DNA of 64,000 nucleotides from Neoluteolibacter marinus (GCF_014904755.1 NZ_JACZFQ010000003.1:62001-126000); one strand, 5' to 3'. Shown: positions 43,057 through 51,554, counted from the stretch's first letter. Notes: generated by a model from the sequence alone, not told the origin. Made by a program: numbers and translations.

Positions 43057-44015
43057 CAGGTCGGGGAGTTGGAGAGGGCGCTGGCCCGGGATTGGGTGGC
43101 CCGCCGCAGGGTCTTGCGGGGGCCCGGATTGAGGAGGCGGTCAACGAGGAAAAGTCCGCTGAGAGCGATCGGGAAGAAGATCAGCATGCCTGCCCAATCG
43201 TGGTATGTCTGGCTCGCGAAATCCTCGAAACCGAAGTGGGCGAGCAACAGAATGGTGAAGATGCGGCCGAAGTTTCCAATCAATGCCAACGGCAGCGCGC
43301 AGGCGAACAGGAACGCCTTCTTCCAGAGGGGCTTCTGCGTGTAGTTCGCGTAAATCGCCGCGATCATTGCCAGGGCCATGAGTGACCGGACTCCGCTGCA
43401 GCCTTCCGCAATGTCGAAATTCCAAGGGGTTTCGCCGACCGAGGAGATCGTGTTGCCTTGCACCATCAGCGACATGCCGCAAAGCGTTCCCGCTTGGTAG
43501 CAAAGCTTGGTCACCACGACCTGCAGCAGCGCGGTCGCCTGCTGGATCCCGGGCACCGGGATGGCGAAATAGAGGAAGAACGAAGGGAAGACGAAGTGGC
43601 GGGTGACGCGGGTCCCGAAAACGTAGAGCAAGCCACCGACAATCACGAACGGCAGGCCGATGAGCGCCAGCCGCGGTTGCAAGGCCCGGACCGACAGAAC
43701 GTAGAGCGAAATGCCGAAAAGCAGCAGGGCCAATCCCCAGCCCGCGGGACGGATGATTTCGTAGCGAGCCTTCTTCCAGCCCAGGTAGGCCATGATCGCA
43801 AAGGCGAATGGGATGGCTCGACCGTGGAGCATGTCGTTCTTTGAGTTCCACGCGTGCCAGCACCAGTTGGCGACGGTCTTCAGGCCGGTGGGATAGGCGC
43901 TGTGGATGCAGAAAAAGTAGAGGAAAACCGTCGCCAGCAAGCCGGCGCCGATCCACGGGAGGCGACTCCTTCCCGCGGCTGTCCGGGTGGTTTCAGACGA
44001 CGATGATTCGCTCAT
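43056..44015 (-). CDS. xrt: Exosortase (PEP-CTERM sorting transpeptidase)
   Basis: 319 residues from ATG 44015 with about eight membrane helices. The exosortase catalytic residues are in place: Cys206 in IAEGCSGVRSLMALAM, Arg251 in LALIGNFGRIFTILLLAHFG and His272 in TYHDWAGMLIFFPIALSG. Recognises PEP-CTERM tails of exported proteins, cleaves them and probably attaches the protein to an exopolysaccharide or lipid. It heads an operon with epsI and a sugar transferase. One PEP-CTERM protein (27-28 kb) is in the window. Confidence 0.95.
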   Translation of the reverse strand: MSESSSSETTRTAAGRSRLPWIGAGLLATVFLYFFCIHSAYPTGLKTVANWCWHAWNSKNDMLHGRAIPFAFAIMAYLGWKKARYEIIRPAGWGLALLLFGISLYVLSVRALQPRLALIGLPFVIVGGLLYVFGTRVTRHFVFPSFFLYFAIPVPGIQQATALLQVVVTKLCYQAGTLCGMSLMVQGNTISSVGETPWNFDIAEGCSGVRSLMALAMIAAIYANYTQKPLWKKAFLFACALPLALIGNFGRIFTILLLAHFGFEDFASQTYHDWAGMLIFFPIALSGLFLVDRLLNPGPRKTLRRATQSRASALSNSPT

Positions 44016-44040
44016 GGACTTTGAAAGAGGGGCCGGGGAG

Positions 44041-44077
44041 GGCCGGAATGTAGCCATTCCGGGCCGGCTGGCCAGCC
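44041..44077. promoter_or_regulatory. Double hairpin in the exosortase leader
   Basis: GGCCGGAATG (44041-44050) pairs with CATTCCGGGCC (44055-44065) around TAGC with one extra G. GGCTGGCCAGCC (44066-44077) is a 12-bp perfect palindrome. Both lie 26-62 bp before the exosortase ATG on its transcript side. There is no T-run. Confidence 0.45.
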
Positions 44078-44174
44078 AGAAAGACCGCCGGCCGGCGACG
44101 CGGCGGATCCCGCGATCCCCTCACGATTCGATTGCCAGATCCGCTTCCATCCCTAGAGTCCCGCCCTCCCAACC

Positions 44175-45176
44175 ATGAGCGAACCCAAGCACGTTGCCAT
44201 CGTCGGCGTCACCGGAGCCGTCGGCGAAGAAATGCTGCTCTGCCTCGAGCAGCGGAATTTTCCCGTCAGCAAGCTGACCTTGCTGGCCTCCGCCCGTTCG
44301 GCCGGGAAACGGATCCCGTTCCGTGGTGAGGAAATCGTCGTGCAGGAGCTCACCCACGACAGTTTCGCCGGCGTCGACATCGCCTTGTTCTCGGCGGGTG
44401 GCGGGATTTCGCTCGAATTCGGTCCGTCCGCCGCCGCCGCCGGGGCGGTGGTGATCGACAATTCGTCCGCCTTCCGGATGGACGAGGGAGTGCCGTTGGT
44501 CGTTCCCGAGATCAACCCGGCCGCCGCGAAAGATCATCCGAAGGGGATCATCGCCAATCCGAACTGCACCACCATCATCTCGCTGATGGCGCTTGCGCCG
44601 TTGCACGAGAAGTTCGGGCTGAAGTCGATCATCGCCTCGACCTACCAGGCCGTCTCCGGCTCCGGTGCCCAGGGGATCGTCGAACTCGAGGAGCAGATGA
44701 AGGCGCTGGCCAACAACCTGCCCGTCACGCTTAAAGTCTACCCGCGCCAGATCGCCTTCAACGTGATCCCTCAGGTCGATGCCTTCACCGACAACGGCTA
44801 CACCAAGGAAGAGCTCAAGATGCTCAACGAGGGGCGCAAGATCATGGAGCTGCCGGAGCTCAAGGTTTCCTGCACCTGCGTCCGCGTGCCGGTGTTCCGC
44901 TCGCACTCGGTTTCGATCACCGCCCAGTTCGAGCGCCCGGTCGATGTCGAAACCGCCCGCGCCGTGTACGCCGGAAAGCCCGGTGTCCAGGTGGTCGATG
45001 ACCCGGCCAACAAGGTTTTCCCGGTGCCGCTCGACACCACCGGCAAGGACGACTGCCTGGTCGGCCGGATCCGCAAGAACCTCGTGTTCAACAACGCCCT
45101 CGACCTCTGGGTGGTCGGCGACCAGGTCCGCAAGGGCGCCGCGCTCAATGCGGTGCAGATCGCGGAAATCCTCTGA
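44175..45176 (+). CDS. asd: Aspartate-semialdehyde dehydrogenase Asd
   Basis: 333 residues. NADPH-dependent reduction of aspartyl phosphate to the semialdehyde, feeding lysine/diaminopimelate, threonine and methionine. N-terminal NADP loop VAIVGVTGAVGEEMLLCLEQ, catalytic Cys in GIIANPNCTTIISLMALAPL, STYQAVSGSGAQG, and catalytic His in CVRVPVFRSHSVSITAQFER. Length and motifs fit the USG-1/Gram-positive type. It lies 56 bp before the prenyl synthase gene and may be co-transcribed with it. Confidence 0.97.
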   Translation: MSEPKHVAIVGVTGAVGEEMLLCLEQRNFPVSKLTLLASARSAGKRIPFRGEEIVVQELTHDSFAGVDIALFSAGGGISLEFGPSAAAAGAVVIDNSSAFRMDEGVPLVVPEINPAAAKDHPKGIIANPNCTTIISLMALAPLHEKFGLKSIIASTYQAVSGSGAQGIVELEEQMKALANNLPVTLKVYPRQIAFNVIPQVDAFTDNGYTKEELKMLNEGRKIMELPELKVSCTCVRVPVFRSHSVSITAQFERPVDVETARAVYAGKPGVQVVDDPANKVFPVPLDTTGKDDCLVGRIRKNLVFNNALDLWVVGDQVRKGAALNAVQIAEIL

Positions 45177-45232
45177 TCCACGACACTTCATTCGTCATTC
45201 GGAAATCCGACATTCCTCATTCCCTCGACGTC

Positions 45233-46120
45233 ATGTCGGAAGATCTCAAGACCTACCTCGCGACCCGCGCCGCCGAAGTCGATGCCGCGCTCGATGCCTT
45301 CTTGCCGCAGGCCAAGGAAAAGCCGGCGACCATTCACAAGGCGATGCGCTACAGCATCTTCGCCGGTGGCAAGCGGCTGCGGCCGATCCTTTGCCTGGCC
45401 GCCGCCGAGGCCTGTGGCGGTGACCCGGAAAGCGCGATGCCGCCGGCCTGTGCGGTGGAGATCCTGCATACGTACTCGCTGGTCCACGATGACTTGCCCT
45501 GCATGGACGACGACGACCTGCGCCGCGGCCGTCCGACCTGCCACAAGGTTTATGGCGAAGGCATGGCCGTCCTCACCGGCGACGCGCTGCTCACGGAAGC
45601 ATTCCTGATCGTTGCCCAAACGCCCGCCGCGAAACGCTACCCGGCCGCCAGCTACGTCATGGAGCTCGCCCTGACCGGGGGCTCGACCAAGCTCATCGGT
45701 GGACAGGTCATGGACCTCGAGGGCGAGGGCAAGAAGCTCACCAAGGCGCAGCTCGTGAAAATCCACGAGTCCAAGACCGCCGCACTGCTGACCACGTCCA
45801 TCCGCCTCGGCGCGATGAGCGCGAACGCGACTGACAAGCAGCTCGAGGCCCTTTCGGTCTTCGGCCGCGCCCTCGGCCTCGCCTTCCAGGTCATCGACGA
45901 CATCCTCGACGTCACCGCCTCCACTGAAGTGCTCGGCAAAACCGCCGGCAAGGACCTCGCCGTCGAAAAGGCGACCTATCCCGCCATCCTCGGCCTCGAG
46001 AAGTCCCGCAAGGAGGCCGCCAAGCTCACCCAGCAAGCGATGGACGCGCTCCAACCCTTCGGGAAGAAGGCTCAACGCCTCCGCGAGATCGCCGAGTATC
46101 TGCTGAAGCGGGAGTACTGA
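45233..46120 (+). CDS. ispA: Farnesyl/geranyl(geranyl) diphosphate synthase (IspA-type)
   Basis: 295 residues, short-chain trans-prenyltransferase. First Asp-rich motif DDLPCMDDDDLRRGRPTCHK (DDxxxxD type), second FQVIDDILDVT, plus AMRYSIFAGGKRLRPILCLA, ALTGGSTKLIGGQVMDLEG and KTAALLTTSIRLGAMSANA. Condenses IPP with allylic diphosphates to C15 or C20 products for quinones and undecaprenol. The DDxxxxD form with two extra residues is the bacterial FPP-synthase type. Confidence 0.94.
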   Translation: MSEDLKTYLATRAAEVDAALDAFLPQAKEKPATIHKAMRYSIFAGGKRLRPILCLAAAEACGGDPESAMPPACAVEILHTYSLVHDDLPCMDDDDLRRGRPTCHKVYGEGMAVLTGDALLTEAFLIVAQTPAAKRYPAASYVMELALTGGSTKLIGGQVMDLEGEGKKLTKAQLVKIHESKTAALLTTSIRLGAMSANATDKQLEALSVFGRALGLAFQVIDDILDVTASTEVLGKTAGKDLAVEKATYPAILGLEKSRKEAAKLTQQAMDALQPFGKKAQRLREIAEYLLKREY

Positions 46121-46122
46121 GT

Positions 46123-46332
46123 TCAGCGCAGCAAAAACCAAACCCCCAGCGCGAAGGCACCGACCCAGACGGCGCCGATGTGCGCGAGGCCGAAGCTGCG
46201 GGCTCCCGGGGTTTCGTCGAGGTGCTCGGGATTCGGGCCGAAGAGCTGGCCGTATTTGAGGACCAGCCAACCTCCGAGGGCGGTCCAGCCGATCAGGAAG
46301 GCGACGATGAGCGCTTTGATGAGGAAGATCAT
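46123..46332 (-). CDS. Small two-helix membrane protein
   Basis: 69 residues with two membrane segments (FLIKALIVAFLIGWTALGGW, GAVWVGAFALGVWFLL) joined by a polar stretch. It ends 2 bp from the convergent prenyl synthase and starts divergently from the MocR regulator, with the operator-like palindrome between them. I do not recognise a family; the conserved-looking architecture and position make coding likely. Confidence 0.68.
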   Translation of the reverse strand: MIFLIKALIVAFLIGWTALGGWLVLKYGQLFGPNPEHLDETPGARSFGLAHIGAVWVGAFALGVWFLLR

Positions 46333-46397
46333 GGGTGACGCCTCCAGCTTGCTCCTGCTGGCGGCAGAGGCTAGGTACAGTTTGAGAAAATACGGAA

Positions 46398-46417
46398 CAG
46401 TACAGAAATCTGTACTG
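46398..46417. promoter_or_regulatory. Perfect 20-bp palindrome, probable operator of the MocR regulator
   Basis: CAGTACAG-AAAT-CTGTACTG is a perfect inverted repeat. A further GTACAG half-site lies about 24 bp to the left (around 46376). It sits between the divergent small membrane gene (46332) and the MocR gene (46477). MocR/PdxR regulators commonly bind such repeated half-sites. Confidence 0.75.
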
Positions 46418-46476
46418 AATCGATTCCGCGCGATCTGTATCTGGAAGCTCCGCTCACCGGGGTCATCGTTTTCGCC

Positions 46477-47892
46477 ATGGTTTCGCCACTGCACCAAAAA
46501 CTCGGATCCAAGCTGGCCGGATTGATCCGGGCGGGGACCTTTCCGTGCGGCGCGCGCTTTCCCTCGATCCGCCATACCAGCCGCGAGCACCGGGTCAGCA
46601 TCTCGACGGTGATGGAGGCCTACCGCCATCTCGAGGACGAGGGGCTCATCGTCGCGAAACCACGGTCCGGCTACTATGTGGCGCCGCCGAAGATCACGGC
46701 CGACCGCTTTCCGACCACGATCACGAAATCGTCGAAACCGATCCGGATCGAGCGGGCGTCCATCTTCGAGACGGTGATGGCCACCCAGGGCGATCCGGCC
46801 TACGTGCCTTTTTCCACGGCGGCGCCGGACGACGGCATCGTGCCTCATTCCAAGCTCGCGGCGATCACCCGCGAGGTGATGCGGAAGCACGGCTCGGAGG
46901 CTCTGCGCTACACCCCGCCGCTGGGCCGCCGCGAACTGAGGGCAGCCTTGTCGCGTCGGCTCTTCGACACCGGGTTGAAGGTGGCACCCGATGAGATCGT
47001 CACCACCCAGGGGGGCACCGAGGCCTTGCTCCTGGCGCTGCGGGCGACGGCGCAATCGGGCGACCTGGTGGCGGTCGAGACGCCGTCGTATTTCGGCATC
47101 CTACACCTGGTGCGGGATCTCGGCCTGCGGGTGATCGAGATCCCGGCCGATCCGCGCGGCGGGCTGGTAGTCGGGGCTTTGGAAAGCGCTCTGAAGAAGC
47201 ACCGCATCGCCGCCTGCGTGGTGCAGCCCCATTTCCAGAACCCGATCGGCAGCGTGATGCCCGAGGCCAACAAGAAGGCCCTGGCGGCCCTCGCGGACGA
47301 GTACGGGTTCACCATCATCGAGGACGACGTCTACGGCGATCTGGGTCACGATGGCAGCCGCCAGCCTTCGATCGCCAACTACGGCGAGCGGGTGATCCAT
47401 CTCGGGTCGGTGTCGAAAACCATCGCTCCGGGGCTGCGGGTCGGCTGGCTGGTGCCGGGTGCCCATCTCGATGAAATCCGCCGCTTGAAATGCATCCAGT
47501 GTCCGTGGAACGGGACCTTGTCGGAGCTGGTGGTGGCCGGATTCCTCGACGCCGGCGGCTACGACCGTCATCTGCGCCGGATCCGCGGGCTCTATGCCGC
47601 GCAGTGCGCCCGGACCCGCGACGCGGTGCTGCGCCACTTCCCCGACTGGACCCGGGTGAACCAACCGGCGGGCGGTTTCGTGTTGTGGGTGGAAATGCCG
47701 GACGGTTTCGACTCGGAAGGATTTACCCGCGCGGCGCTGGACCGCGGCATCAGCATCTCTCCGGGAACCATCTTCTCGGCGTCCTGCGGGCTGAACCACT
47801 GCTTCCGCCTGAGCTGCGGCTTCGCCTTCGGCGACCGCACCCTCGAGGCGATCGCCACGCTGGGCAAACTCGCTCCCCACTACCTGCCGTGA
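46477..47892 (+). CDS. MocR-type regulator (GntR helix-turn-helix fused to aminotransferase)
   Basis: 471 residues. N-terminal winged helix of the GntR type (PLHQKLGSKLAGLIRAGTFP, CGARFPSIRHTSREHRVSIS, TVMEAYRHLEDEGLIVAKPR). From about 95, a fold-type I aminotransferase domain: QGGTEALLLALRATAQSGDL, CVVQPHFQNPIGSVMPEANK, IIEDDVYGDLGHDGSRQP and the PLP-Lys motif LGSVSKTIAPGLRVGW. Such proteins use PLP as effector. The stop overlaps the start of an EamA exporter gene (GTGA), so it probably controls that exporter and itself through the palindrome upstream. Confidence 0.95.
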   Translation: MVSPLHQKLGSKLAGLIRAGTFPCGARFPSIRHTSREHRVSISTVMEAYRHLEDEGLIVAKPRSGYYVAPPKITADRFPTTITKSSKPIRIERASIFETVMATQGDPAYVPFSTAAPDDGIVPHSKLAAITREVMRKHGSEALRYTPPLGRRELRAALSRRLFDTGLKVAPDEIVTTQGGTEALLLALRATAQSGDLVAVETPSYFGILHLVRDLGLRVIEIPADPRGGLVVGALESALKKHRIAACVVQPHFQNPIGSVMPEANKKALAALADEYGFTIIEDDVYGDLGHDGSRQPSIANYGERVIHLGSVSKTIAPGLRVGWLVPGAHLDEIRRLKCIQCPWNGTLSELVVAGFLDAGGYDRHLRRIRGLYAAQCARTRDAVLRHFPDWTRVNQPAGGFVLWVEMPDGFDSEGFTRAALDRGISISPGTIFSASCGLNHCFRLSCGFAFGDRTLEAIATLGKLAPHYLP

Positions 47893-48827
47893 CCTCGCAG
47901 CAAAAAGGACTGTGCTTCGGGTTGGCGGGGGTCATGGCTTTCGGGCTGACGCTGCCGGCGACGCGGCTGGCGGTGGCTTCGCTTGATCCGTTCTTCGTCG
48001 GGCTTGGACGGGCGGCGGTCGCCGCGTTGCCCGCGGCGTTGCTGCTCTTTCTGACAAAGCAGCCGGTGCCGTCGGGCGACCAGCTGCGGCGGCTGGCGAT
48101 CGTGGTGGCCGGGGTGATCATCGGCTTTCCGGTCTCGATCGGCTGGGCGATGCAACGCGTCGATGCCTCCCACGGCGGGGTGGTGCTCGGCCTGCTGCCG
48201 CTGGCGACCGCGTGCGCGGCCTTCTTGCGGGCGGGGGAACGGCCGACGCGGCGGTTCTGGATTTGCAGCATCGCGGGCAGTGCCACGGTGGTCGCCTTCG
48301 CGCTGTCCGCGGGGAGCGGCTCGCTGAGCCCGGGGGACGGCGCGCTGCTCGCGGCGGTGGCCTTCGCGGCATTGGGTTACGCGGAAGGGGGTCGCCTGTC
48401 GCGCGAACTCGGCGGCTGGCAGGTCATGTGCTGGACCCTGGTGCTGGCCTTTCCGCTGATCCTCGGGCCGCTGGTCTGGCTGGCTGTTCATCACGGCCTG
48501 CATGCCACCGCGTCGTCATGGGCGGGTTTCGCCTACCTCAGCCTGGTCAGTTCTTTCCTCGGCATGTTCGCCTGGTACCACGGCCTCGCGCTCGGCGGCG
48601 TGGCGAGGGTGGGTCAGCTCCAGTTGCTGCAGCCCTTCTTCACCTTCCTGTTCGCCGTGCTGGTGCTCGGGGAGCGTTTCGGCTGGCCGCCGGTGGTGTG
48701 CGCAGCGCTGGTGGCGGGCTTCATTGCGCTTGGTCGCGCTCGTCCTGGCGCACTTCCCAGCGGTACCACGCTTCCATCTTCTCCCGGGCCCACGGCGTCT
48801 TGCGCAGGAAGGTCAGGCTCGACTTGA
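47889..48827 (+). CDS. EamA/DMT-family exporter
   Basis: 312 residues from GTG 47889, coupled to the MocR gene. About ten membrane helices with the EamA duplication: GLAGVMAFGLTLPATRLAVA, SHGGVVLGLLPLATACAAFL and AGERPTRRFWICSIAGSATV in the first half, and SLVSSFLGMFAWYHGLALGG and VGQLQLLQPFFTFLFAVLVL in the second. Paired MocR-EamA genes often export an amino acid or vitamin-like compound. The last ~35 codons run antisense over the VF530-like gene, so the true functional end may be near residue 277. Confidence 0.9.
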   Translation: MTSQQKGLCFGLAGVMAFGLTLPATRLAVASLDPFFVGLGRAAVAALPAALLLFLTKQPVPSGDQLRRLAIVVAGVIIGFPVSIGWAMQRVDASHGGVVLGLLPLATACAAFLRAGERPTRRFWICSIAGSATVVAFALSAGSGSLSPGDGALLAAVAFAALGYAEGGRLSRELGGWQVMCWTLVLAFPLILGPLVWLAVHHGLHATASSWAGFAYLSLVSSFLGMFAWYHGLALGGVARVGQLQLLQPFFTFLFAVLVLGERFGWPPVVCAALVAGFIALGRARPGALPSGTTLPSSPGPTASCAGRSGST

Positions 48828-48972
48828 TGCTCGGGTTTTCGCGGAAGCACCGGATCCGCACCCGCATGCCCATCTCTTCCCAGCCATACTTCTCGTGGAT
48901 GGTTCGCACGATCTTCTCGAGCGTGACGCCGTGCAGCAGGTCCTTCGGATGTTGGCGGGGCGGTTCGTCCAT
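48721..48972 (-). CDS. VF530/DUF2132-family small protein
   Basis: 83 residues. The family core is clear: DLLHGVTLEKIVRTIHEKYG, WEEMGMRVRIRCFRENPSI, KSSLTFLRKTPWAREKMEAW. VF530-type proteins are small DNA-binding-like folds of unknown cellular role. It is fully antisense to the end of the exporter gene over 107 bp. The Arg/Lys-rich surface agrees with nucleic-acid binding. Confidence 0.92.
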   Translation of the reverse strand: MDEPPRQHPKDLLHGVTLEKIVRTIHEKYGWEEMGMRVRIRCFRENPSIKSSLTFLRKTPWAREKMEAWYRWEVRQDERDQAQ

Positions 48973-49077
48973 GGTGCGGCGGCCATTGAATCCCCGAACC
49001 GGCGGGTGGGCGAGCCGCAACTGGGGTGAGGAGAATCGGATTGGATCATCGGGGCGGAGCCGTTCACCCTGCCTGCC

Positions 49078-49980
49078 ATGATCCTGCGATCCTTGAAACC
49101 GGATGAGGCGGCCGAGGTCGCAGCGCTCATTCATCGATCCACGAACCACTGGTATCGGGAAAAACTCGGCTCTGTGATTTTTGGCGGTGAACCGGAGGAC
49201 TGCTTGGTTTTTCCGCAAACCTACGAGTCGCTCGATCCCGGGTGTTGCCTGGTTGCGGAGATCGACGGAGTGCTCGCCGGATCGTGTTTCTATCATCCGC
49301 GGGAGACCCATGTCGGACTTGGCATCATGAATGCCGCGCCGGAGTTCGCGGGGCGGGGTGTGGCGCGGGCTTTGCTCGCTGAAATCATCCGGCGGGCCGG
49401 TGATCTCCCGGTGCGGCTGGTATCGAGCGCGCTGAACCTCGATTCCTATTCCCTCTACACCAAGGCCGGGTTCAGGCCGGTCGCGCTCTTCCAGGACATG
49501 GTGTTGCTGCCAGACGACGTCCTCGAATTGGCGGATTCCGCGGGATCGGTGCGGAGGGCCGTGGACGGCGACTTGCCGGCGATGCTGGCTCTCGAGGAAG
49601 CGATCGCGGGAGTCCGCCGTGCGCCCGACTTGCGGCACTTCCTGGCGAATGATGACGGACATTGGACCACCTTCGTTCACCTCGATGAATCCGGATGCCT
49701 CGACGGCTGGCTGGCGTCCGTCGATCATCCCGGAAGCCGTCTGATCGGCCCGGGGGTGATGCGGGAGGAAAGGATCACCCTCGCCCTGATCCGGGCGCAA
49801 CAGGCGGTGGCTCGCGGCGGAGCCCCGGTCATACTCGTTCCCGCGGCCGCCAGCGCGTTGACGGGCCAGCTCTACCGGTGGGGAGCGCGGAACGTGGAAC
49901 TCCACGTCCTGCAAGTCCACGGGTCGTACAAGGAGCCCGCTGGCATCGTCATGCCCACCTTCCTGCCCGAAAGCGGGTGA
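49078..49980 (+). CDS. GNAT acetyltransferase with two GNAT-like halves
   Basis: 300 residues. The N-terminal half is a GNAT domain: EIDGVLAGSCFYHPRETHVG, the acetyl-CoA loop PEFAGRGVARALLAEIIRRA and LNLDSYSLYTKAGFRPV. The C-terminal half resembles a second, poorly conserved GNAT-like domain (AVDGDLPAMLALEEAIAGVR, LTGQLYRWGARNVELHVLQV). Substrate unknown. It is convergent with pfkA (3-bp gap). Confidence 0.88.
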   Translation: MILRSLKPDEAAEVAALIHRSTNHWYREKLGSVIFGGEPEDCLVFPQTYESLDPGCCLVAEIDGVLAGSCFYHPRETHVGLGIMNAAPEFAGRGVARALLAEIIRRAGDLPVRLVSSALNLDSYSLYTKAGFRPVALFQDMVLLPDDVLELADSAGSVRRAVDGDLPAMLALEEAIAGVRRAPDLRHFLANDDGHWTTFVHLDESGCLDGWLASVDHPGSRLIGPGVMREERITLALIRAQQAVARGGAPVILVPAAASALTGQLYRWGARNVELHVLQVHGSYKEPAGIVMPTFLPESG

Positions 49981-49983
49981 AGC

Positions 49984-50952
49984 TCAGCCGCACAGCGGCG
50001 CGCAGAGTTTCATCAGCGACGGGTCGATCTTGTACTTGGAGTCGACGACCGTGTGGATAGGCAAGTTGCCGAAGGTGCCGTCGCGGTAGACCATGATCGA
50101 GTTCGTCTGGCCGGCTTCCAGTGAGTCGACGGCGGCAATGGCGAACTTGTAGGCCATGATGCGGTCGTGGACGGTCGGCGAGCCGCCGCGCTGGACGTGG
50201 CCGAGCACGGTCAGCCGGGCTTCCATGCCGATCGAGTCGTTGATGTAGCGGGTCGTGTAGTCGGCCATCTTGGTGCCCTCCGCGACGATGGCGATGATGT
50301 GGTCGCGACCCTCGTGCTTGATTTCGTGGCGGAGCTTGGCGCCGATCTTCTCGAGGTCGTAGGGGATCTCGGTGGTGAGGCAGACCTCGGCGCCACAGGC
50401 CAGCGCGCTGACCATGGCGAGGTAGCCGCAGTGGCGGCCCATCACCTCGATCACGAAGGCACGGGAGAAGGAGGTGGCGGTGTCGCGGATCGAGTCGACC
50501 GACTGGCGGATCATGTTCAGGGCGGTGTCGACGCCGAGGCAGTAGTCGGTGCCGGCAATGTCGTTGTCGATCGTGGCCGGGATACCGGCGAAGGGAACGC
50601 CGAAGTCGGAGTAGAACTGGTTGAGCGCACGGAACGAGCCGTCGCCGCCGATCACCACCAGCTTGGTGATCCCCCGCTTCTTGAGGTTTTCGTAGGCTTG
50701 CCGGCGGTATTCGATATCAAAGAAGCGCTTCGACCGGGACGAGCGGAGGAAAGTACCGCCGCGGTGCAGGATGCCGGAAATGAGCTCCTTGTTGGAGGGG
50801 ACGATCTTGTCGTCGATCAATCCGCGGAGCCCGTCGTAAACCAGCCAAGGCTCATAGCCACGGGAGGCCGCGTAGTCGGACGCGCATTTGACGGCAGGAT
50901 TCATGCCGGCCGCGTCGCCGCCGGAGGTAAGAATGGCAAGACCTTCGCTCAT
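49984..50952 (-). CDS. pfkA: 6-phosphofructokinase PfkA
   Basis: 322 residues from ATG 50952. Phosphorylates fructose-6-phosphate in glycolysis. Motifs: LAILTSGGDAAGMNPAV, VVIGGDGSFRALNQFY (GGDGS is the ATP-dependent form, GGDDS the PPi form), catalytic GIPATIDNDIAGTDYCLG, IEVMGRHCGYLAM and LGHVQRGGSPTVHDR. The Asp of TIDND is present. It is divergent from the YtjA-like gene. Confidence 0.96.
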   Translation of the reverse strand: MSEGLAILTSGGDAAGMNPAVKCASDYAASRGYEPWLVYDGLRGLIDDKIVPSNKELISGILHRGGTFLRSSRSKRFFDIEYRRQAYENLKKRGITKLVVIGGDGSFRALNQFYSDFGVPFAGIPATIDNDIAGTDYCLGVDTALNMIRQSVDSIRDTATSFSRAFVIEVMGRHCGYLAMVSALACGAEVCLTTEIPYDLEKIGAKLRHEIKHEGRDHIIAIVAEGTKMADYTTRYINDSIGMEARLTVLGHVQRGGSPTVHDRIMAYKFAIAAVDSLEAGQTNSIMVYRDGTFGNLPIHTVVDSKYKIDPSLMKLCAPLCG

Positions 50953-51186
50953 AGGGTGCGGGCGGAGGGAAAAGGACCGCCCGGCCACTGGCAAGCACGC
51001 GATGTGCCGCGAAAATCGTGCAGGATGCATTCGGCAGGGCGCAGGTTGGCGCAGCTTGCACCCGATTTCCCCGGATTCGGGGGATTTGTTCGGAGTGTTT
51101 GTCGTTGGTAATCAATGTCCGGAGAACGATTTTCCGGGTTGGCTGGCTTTCTGCGATTCCAGAGTCAACCAACCGAAAGGAACCTC

Positions 51187-51357
51187 ATGTTGCATTGGAC
51201 CATTACCTTCCTGATTCTCGCGCTGATCGCGGGCCTGCTCGGATTCACCGGCCTTGCCGGGGCCGCGGCCAGCATTGCCCAAGTGCTTTTCGTCGTCTTC
51301 CTCGTCCTGCTGGTCGTCTCGTTTTTGAGCAAGGGCCTCAAAGGCAAGACCCACTGA
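51187..51357 (+). CDS. DUF1328/YtjA-like small membrane protein
   Basis: 56 residues, almost entirely two membrane helices: [20 protein letters not shown], then [20 protein letters not shown]. The family is widespread and often induced in stress or stationary phase. A good Shine-Dalgarno (AAAGGA, ending 5 bp before the ATG) supports this start. It is followed by a small lipoprotein gene in the same direction. Confidence 0.92.
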   Translation: MLHWTITFLILALIAGLLGFTGLAGAAASIAQVLFVVFLVLLVVSFLSKGLKGKTH

Positions 51358-51389
51358 TGACGATCTTCCAAAGCTTTCCCGAAAGAACC

Positions 51390-51554
51390 ATGAAACAAAA
51401 ATACCTGATCCTGAGTACATTCGCGGCAGCGGTGGTTTGCACCCTGGCGAGCTGTGAGAAAAAAAGTCCGGTTGAAAAAGCGGCTGATGATGTCGGCGAC
51501 GCTGTGGAGGAGGCGGCCGACGAAGTCGGTGATGCGGTTCGAAACGCAGACTGA
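51390..51554 (+). CDS. Small acidic lipoprotein (entericidin-like layout)
   Basis: 54 residues. MKQKYLILSTFAAAVVCTLA followed by SC is a lipoprotein signal (LASC). The mature part is a short amphipathic, strongly acidic helix with a recurring AADxVGDAV unit (KAADDVGDAVEEAADEVGDA). This is the layout of entericidin-like envelope peptides. The preceding ATG at 51357, which overlaps the previous stop (TGATGA), would add 11 residues; 51390 is preferred. Function unknown. Confidence 0.8.
   Translation: MKQKYLILSTFAAAVVCTLASCEKKSPVEKAADDVGDAVEEAADEVGDAVRNAD

Noticed and set aside
45181-45232. ATTC-rich stretch with CGGAAATCCG between asd and the prenyl synthase
   Set aside because: Short imperfect palindrome without a T-run; too weak for a terminator or operator call.
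46333-47055. Upstream extension of the small membrane protein frame on the minus strand
   Set aside because: The extension overlaps the MocR gene and the operator and reads as non-coding; only the last 69 residues look real.
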